From assembly GCA_900547505.1 (NCBI GenBank), contig URGY01000045.1:1-10977 (forward strand): a DNA stretch of 10,977 nt, given 5' to 3'. The notes below the pieces were generated by a model. The model made no database searches and was not told the DNA's origin. It saw only the letters and a program-made list of their open reading frames with translations. How positions within the stretch are numbered: position 1 is the first letter of the stretch; each line of letters starts with the position of its first letter. The DNA is from an uncultured Collinsella sp. Its GTDB lineage: Bacteria > Actinomycetota > Coriobacteriia > Coriobacteriales > Coriobacteriaceae. The translations under genes were made by a program, and so were the position numbers. This document shows, piece after piece, positions 8,066 through 10,977 of this stretch.

Positions 8066-8587
8066 TTACCTGACGTACACGACGTTGTCGCGGCGGGGTT
8101 TGGCCTGGGGAAGCACGTCTTCGGCATAGCCCAGAATGCAGTTGCCCACACCGCGCAGGCTTCCGTCGGCGGGCAGACCCCACTTGGCCAGCAGTTCCAA
8201 TCCCTCGGGTGAGTCAAAGACCTCGTGTGCGCGGTGGATCCAACACGAATCGACGCCCAGCGCATAGGCAGCGTTGAGCAGGTTGCCCATGGCGAGCGAG
8301 CCGTCTTCCAGGTGCGTGGGCACGCTGCGGTCGACGAGCACCACCACAACGGTCTTGGCGCCGTAGAAGGGATCTCCCTCGCTACCCATAACCTGGGCGT
8401 TGAGCTGCGAGAGGCGCTCGACGGTTGCGGGGTCGGTGACGGCGACGAACGTGACCGGCTGGCGTCCCATGCCGCTCGGCGCATACTGGCCGGCTTCGAG
8501 AATGCGTGCGAGCTTCTCGGCCCCGACAGGGCAATCGCTGTATTTGCGGCAGCTGCGGCGGTGGATGAGTGCCTCGATGGTCTCCAT
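8066..8587 (-). CDS. Nitroreductase-family FMN oxidoreductase (small)
   Basis: A 173-residue flavoprotein of the nitroreductase fold, at the short end of the family. RRSCRKY (10-16) is the usual Arg-Ser-x-Arg-x-Phe/Tyr FMN phosphate-binding start; QYAPSGMGRQPVTFVAV is the substrate and flavin-contact block; ALGVDSCWIHRAHEVF is the central helix region; and GNCILGYAED matches the typical GlyTyr near the end. Enzymes of this type act as dimers in the cytoplasm and reduce quinones, nitroaromatics or enones with NAD(P)H; the natural substrate cannot be deduced. ATG 8587 is firm: AGGAGG lies 5 nt upstream and METIEALIHRRS is a normal beginning. It is a single gene, convergent with the membrane-protein gene and divergent from the 96-residue gene 289 bp away. 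I find no clear promoter in front of it. Confidence 0.9.
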   Translation of the reverse strand: METIEALIHRRSCRKYSDCPVGAEKLARILEAGQYAPSGMGRQPVTFVAVTDPATVERLSQLNAQVMGSEGDPFYGAKTVVVVLVDRSVPTHLEDGSLAMGNLLNAAYALGVDSCWIHRAHEVFDSPEGLELLAKWGLPADGSLRGVGNCILGYAEDVLPQAKPRRDNVVYVR

Positions 8588-8876
8588 GTGTCCTCCTGAC
8601 GTTGGTTTCGATGCCTCGTTCTTACCCGCCGAACCAAACCCGTAATCGCGCCGTCGGCCCCAAACAATGCAAGCTGCCGAGTGGAAAGTTGGTTTGCATA
8701 AAACTTCAGCCGGAATGTGACAGACCGGTGGGATGATTAAACGTTTTATCCCGTCTACCCTGCGGTTTTTACCACTTGCCTAAATGATGTGCGCATAAGC
8801 TCTGATAAAGGTTTTACTAAAGGAGTGCCAACGTTTATCAACGCGCCATGGTGGCGCCGGGCCAGGAGGTAACATC
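8588..8876. promoter_or_regulatory. Divergent intergenic region with leader hairpin
   Basis: AT-richer than the genes around it. TGATAAA (8803-8809) and TTTATCA (8834-8840) are inverted repeats, and AACGTTT(T)ATC occurs twice (near 8739 and 8830). A perfect hairpin GCGCCA-TGG-TGGCGC (8843-8857) ends 6 nt before the strong AGGAGGT ribosome site (8864-8870) of the next gene and could affect its translation. No promoter with both good hexamers was found. Confidence 0.35.
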
Positions 8877-9167
8877 ATGTTCCAGGCTGGAGATGTCGTC
8901 GAGACCGACTTCGAAGGATTTCTGAAGCTGTTGCGTTCCAAGACGCGCGCTTTCGTGTCGATCAACGATCACGAGTACTACATCACGCACACCGATGGCT
9001 ATTGGCGTGTTCAGGATTGCGAGGCCCTCAACGATAAGGGCCACTTTACTGACTGCTCCGAGCTGGTCAACACGGTCTGCGAGGTCGTCGAGCTGCCTTG
9101 GATCTGCGGCAAGAGCCTGCACGACAGCTTCTCGGGCGCCACGGTCTACGAGGCCGTCGCTGCTTAA
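8877..9167 (+). CDS. Conserved-looking small protein of unknown function (96 aa)
   Basis: I do not recognise this protein. It is 96 residues, acidic, soluble, with no signal peptide or membrane segment. Visible features: MFQAGDVVETDFEGFLKLLR at the start, an aromatic patch (HEYYITHTDGYWRVQD, about 47-62), and four cysteines (C63 in VQDCEAL, C75 in FTDCSEL, C83 in NTVCEVV and C92 region in WICGKS by rough count) that are not spaced like a classic zinc ribbon. The coding call is strong because AGGAGGT lies 6 nt before ATG 8877, codon use is clean, and a classic terminator follows 27 bp after the stop. It is a stand-alone transcription unit that looks built for high expression. Function cannot be inferred from its neighbours. 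Confidence 0.85.
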   Translation: MFQAGDVVETDFEGFLKLLRSKTRAFVSINDHEYYITHTDGYWRVQDCEALNDKGHFTDCSELVNTVCEVVELPWICGKSLHDSFSGATVYEAVAA

Positions 9168-9194
9168 CAGGCAATAAAACCCGATTTTCACGTG

Positions 9195-9229
9195 ACCGCT
9201 GGCGCCGCCCCCGCGCCGGCGGTCTTTTT
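9195..9229 (+). terminator. Rho-independent terminator after the 96-aa gene
   Basis: ACCGCTGGCGC (9195-9205) pairs with GCGCCGGCGGT (9213-9223), 11 bp with one T-G wobble, around a C-rich 7-nt loop, followed by C and five T (9225-9229). Confidence 0.92.
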
Positions 9230-9272
9230 CTGCCGATAGGCCATAAAAGTGCACGCATTTGCGGAGAGGCTG

Positions 9273-9301
9273 TTGACGATAGTCAAAACTCGGACTAATC
9301 T
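9273..9301 (+). promoter_or_regulatory. marR-type operon promoter
   Basis: TTGACG (9273-9278) is a near-consensus -35. With a 17-bp spacer the -10 would be TAATCT (9296-9301), which is weak. The spacer is almost entirely filled by operator 1, so regulator binding would block polymerase. Confidence 0.5.
9280..9297. promoter_or_regulatory. Operator 1, TAGTC-N8-GACTA
   Basis: A perfect 5-bp inverted repeat (9280-9284, 9293-9297) with an 8-bp centre, lying between the -35 and -10 of the marR-type promoter. Bases 9283-9297 recur at 9318-9332 with 14 of 15 identical. Its 18-bp length suits a MarR dimer. Confidence 0.65.
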
Positions 9302-9314
9302 AGAGACACAAAAT

Positions 9315-9332
9315 TGGTCAAAAATCGGACTA
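9315..9332. promoter_or_regulatory. Operator 2, TGGTC-N8-GACTA
   Basis: The second copy is offset by 35 bp and has one mismatch in the left arm. It ends 4 bp before the marR-type ATG, within the likely transcript leader. In addition CGATAGTC (9277-9284) and GACTATCG (9328-9335) form an 8-bp inverted repeat bracketing both sites. Confidence 0.6.
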
Positions 9333-9336
9333 TCGA

Positions 9337-9849
9337 ATGGTGGGAGAGATGGATTGCGCGGTTACGTTGGTCGATTTTGACCGGATGCTCAACGGGCTTG
9401 ACCGTATCTATTCGGAGTTCGCGCGTGCCTGCGGTCTTTCGGACTGCGCCTACTGGATGCTCGTCGACACGAGTGCAGCGGGCGGAAGCGTTGCCGTGAG
9501 TAGGCTGACGAGTGAATGGTTCTACAGCAAACAGACCATCAATTCGGCGATCAAGACGCTTAGGGCGCGAGGGCTTGCGACGTTGGAGTTTGCCGAGGGC
9601 AGTCGTAAGAACAAGGTTGTGCGACTGACCGAAGAAGGCATGCAGTTTGCCAAGCGCTACGCGTTGCCGGCGCAAAAAGCCGAGCAACAGGCATTCGAGG
9701 CGCTCGAGCCGTGGGAACAGAGCGAGATCATGCGCTTGGTCGGTAAGTTCTCCCATGTTCTTAACGAAGAGTGCGAGGCATTTAAACGGCAAGTGGCCGC
9801 CGAGAACGAGGCTGACGACAAGGGCGAAGGGGAGACATGCGACTCTTAA
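9337..9849 (+). CDS. MarR-family transcriptional regulator
   Basis: A 170-residue cytoplasmic winged-helix protein, slightly longer than average. The DNA-binding part runs from about residue 50 to 100: SRLTSEWFYSKQTINSAIKT is the recognition helix region and LRARGLATLEFAEGSRKNK, followed by VVRLTEEG, is the Arg-tipped wing typical of MarR. Long helices before and after it (from about residues 8 and 110) form the dimer interface. The tail after residue 150 is acidic and Lys/Glu-rich. ATG 9337 gives the longest frame but has no Shine-Dalgarno site; ATG 9349 has GGGAG only 2-3 nt upstream, so the start is uncertain by four residues. The gene overlaps the ABC exporter gene by 13 bp, so the two are one operon. 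Twin palindromes over its promoter imply autoregulation, with release by a toxic or lipophilic ligand in line with the family. Confidence 0.92.
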   Translation: MVGEMDCAVTLVDFDRMLNGLDRIYSEFARACGLSDCAYWMLVDTSAAGGSVAVSRLTSEWFYSKQTINSAIKTLRARGLATLEFAEGSRKNKVVRLTEEGMQFAKRYALPAQKAEQQAFEALEPWEQSEIMRLVGKFSHVLNEECEAFKRQVAAENEADDKGEGETCDS

Positions 9850-10977
9850 TGAGGTTTATGAGGCCGTATCGCGGGCTGATTGCGGTGACGCTGTTTGTAC
9901 TGCTGATAGATAACGTCGGCACGCTGCTGGTGCCTACAATGTTGGCGAATATGGTCAATACTGGTATCACGACGGGCGATATCGACTACATCTTGCGCAA
10001 CGGTCTGTATATGCTCATCGCGACCGGCATGGCCAGTGGCGGCGCGGTGCTGGGCTGCTATCTTTCGGCCCGTCTGGCGGCCAATGTGGCCTGCGACATT
10101 CGCAACGCCGTCTACGATAAGTCGCTCGAGCTATCCGCCAGCGACTTTGAGCGCTTTGGTACGGGTTCGATGATCACGCGCTCGCTCAACGACATCAACG
10201 TGATCCAGCAAGCGATCCTGCAGACGATTCAGCTGGTGTTACCGGTACCGTTCTTGGCCGTGGCGGGCATCATCTTTGCCTGGTTCATCGATCCTGCCAT
10301 GGGCACGCTGCTGGGCGTGGTCGTTGCGATCGTGCTGGTGGCGGCGGTCTTTACCGTTGCCAACGCCGCGCCGATCTTTATGCGCCTGCAGAGCTTTATC
10401 GACCGCATGAACGTGGTGCTGCGCGAGAACATCGTGGGCGTGCGCGTCATCCGCGCATTTAACAAGGAGCGCCACGAGGAGCAGCGCCTGGATGAGGTGT
10501 TTAGCGATTACGCAGCCAATGCCATCAAGGTCAACCATCTGTTTGTGGGTCTCGACAGCTCCAGCTTCTTTTTGATGAATATCGCCGAGGTTGCGGTGCT
10601 GTGGGTGGGCGGCAACCGCGTGGGCGTCCATGCCATGCAAATCGGCAGCATCTCGGCCGTGCTGGAGTACGCGATCCTGATCCTGTTCTTTGTGATGATG
10701 GCGCAGATGGTGGTGCTGACGCTTCCGCGCGCCGCGGCGTGCCTCAGCCGTGCACAGCAGGTGCTCGAAATCGAGCCGAGCATCGTGGACGGTAAGGCTA
10801 CGCTGGGCGACGGGACACCTGAGTCCGCAGACGGAGCCGACACGGTGGCCGTGTTCGACCACATGTCGTTCCGTTTTGACGATGCTGACGAGGACACCCT
10901 GTGCGACCTGAGTTTTGCCTGCCGCCGCGGCGTGCCTCAGCCGTGCACAGCAGGTGCTCGAAATCGAGCCGAGCATC
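9837..10977 (+). CDS. ABC exporter, permease-ATPase half-transporter (3' end missing)
   Basis: This is the N-terminal part of a fused membrane and ATPase protein of the MsbA/MdlB/LmrCD type, reading genuinely to about residue 364. Six hydrophobic segments match a type IV ABC exporter, starting at about residue 13 (GLIAVTLFVLLIDNVGTLLV) and ending in AILILFFVMMAQMVVLTL. ENIVGVRVIRAFNKERHEE is the highly typical intracellular loop. The ATPase domain just begins with AVFDHMSFRFDDADEDTLCD and LSFACRRG; the Walker A motif should come next but the sequence stops making sense there. From about base 10923 the DNA is a copy of 10730-10784 in another frame, so the last 15 or so codons are artefact. ATG 9837 has GGGGAG close upstream; ATG 9849, forming TAATG with the marR stop, is an alternative. 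Such proteins export drugs or lipids, often as heterodimers with a second ABC gene, which would lie beyond the contig. Confidence 0.92.
   Translation, partial: MRLLMRFMRPYRGLIAVTLFVLLIDNVGTLLVPTMLANMVNTGITTGDIDYILRNGLYMLIATGMASGGAVLGCYLSARLAANVACDIRNAVYDKSLELSASDFERFGTGSMITRSLNDINVIQQAILQTIQLVLPVPFLAVAGIIFAWFIDPAMGTLLGVVVAIVLVAAVFTVANAAPIFMRLQSFIDRMNVVLRENIVGVRVIRAFNKERHEEQRLDEVFSDYAANAIKVNHLFVGLDSSSFFLMNIAEVAVLWVGGNRVGVHAMQIGSISAVLEYAILILFFVMMAQMVVLTLPRAAACLSRAQQVLEIEPSIVDGKATLGDGTPESADGADTVAVFDHMSFRFDDADEDTLCDLSFACRRGVPQPCTAGARNRAEH
10923..10977 (+). repeat. Terminal 55-bp exact copy of 10730-10784 (assembly artefact)
   Basis: All 55 bases are identical to 10730-10784 and the identity stops at 10922 versus 10729. 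It breaks the ABC exporter frame exactly where a Walker A motif is expected. Both places share CGCCGCGGCG, a likely switch point. Confidence 0.93.

Noticed and set aside
9280..9332. The two TrGTC-N8-GACTA units as a minimal CRISPR array
   Set aside because: There are only two units, with a 17-bp gap, placed exactly on a promoter; an operator pair fits.

Overview
The window is a GC-rich bacterial contig of about 11 kb with dense genes, short intergenic spaces and strong Shine-Dalgarno sites. Gene content and codon style suggest an actinobacterial gut anaerobe of the Coriobacteriia (Collinsella-like). That assignment is inferred from overall character; there is no 16S or marker match. Both contig ends are technical. 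Bases 1-46 are an Illumina Nextera adapter with its index. The last 55 bases exactly duplicate an internal stretch, which points to a de Bruijn assembly artefact or a chimeric read.

Left to right: the 3' end of a HAD-family hydrolase gene (+) meets a LacI-family repressor gene (-) at a strong hairpin terminator. A 312-bp divergent intergenic region holds the lacI-type promoter, two stem-loop repeats and a perfect palindrome, and leads into glmS (+), the entry enzyme of amino-sugar and peptidoglycan precursor synthesis. glmS ends at a textbook terminator, followed by a second copy, in inverted orientation, of one of the repeats. Next are a GntR/FCD-family regulator (-) and, divergently, a YeiH/UPF0324-family membrane transporter (+), a plausible regulator-target pair. 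A strongly structured intergenic region follows. Then comes an NtrC-like regulator that has lost the Walker A lysine, the Walker B acidic pair and the GAFTGA loop, and next a single-pass membrane protein of unknown role. Beyond a long nested hairpin lie a small nitroreductase (-), a 96-residue monocistronic protein of unknown function with an excellent ribosome binding site and terminator, and finally a MarR-family regulator overlapping the first gene of an ABC exporter. Two matching palindromes sit on the MarR promoter and leader, the arrangement expected of an autoregulated drug-efflux operon.

The observations most worth following are: (i) a set of three stem-loops around glmS that share the loop sequence CCTGTCC although their stems differ; (ii) the ATPase-dead NtrC-like regulator; (iii) the paired TrGTC-N8-GACTA operators upstream of marR; (iv) the structured, possibly pseudoknotted RNA upstream of the NtrC-like gene. 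I found no CRISPR array, intact insertion sequence, phage gene, rRNA or tRNA.
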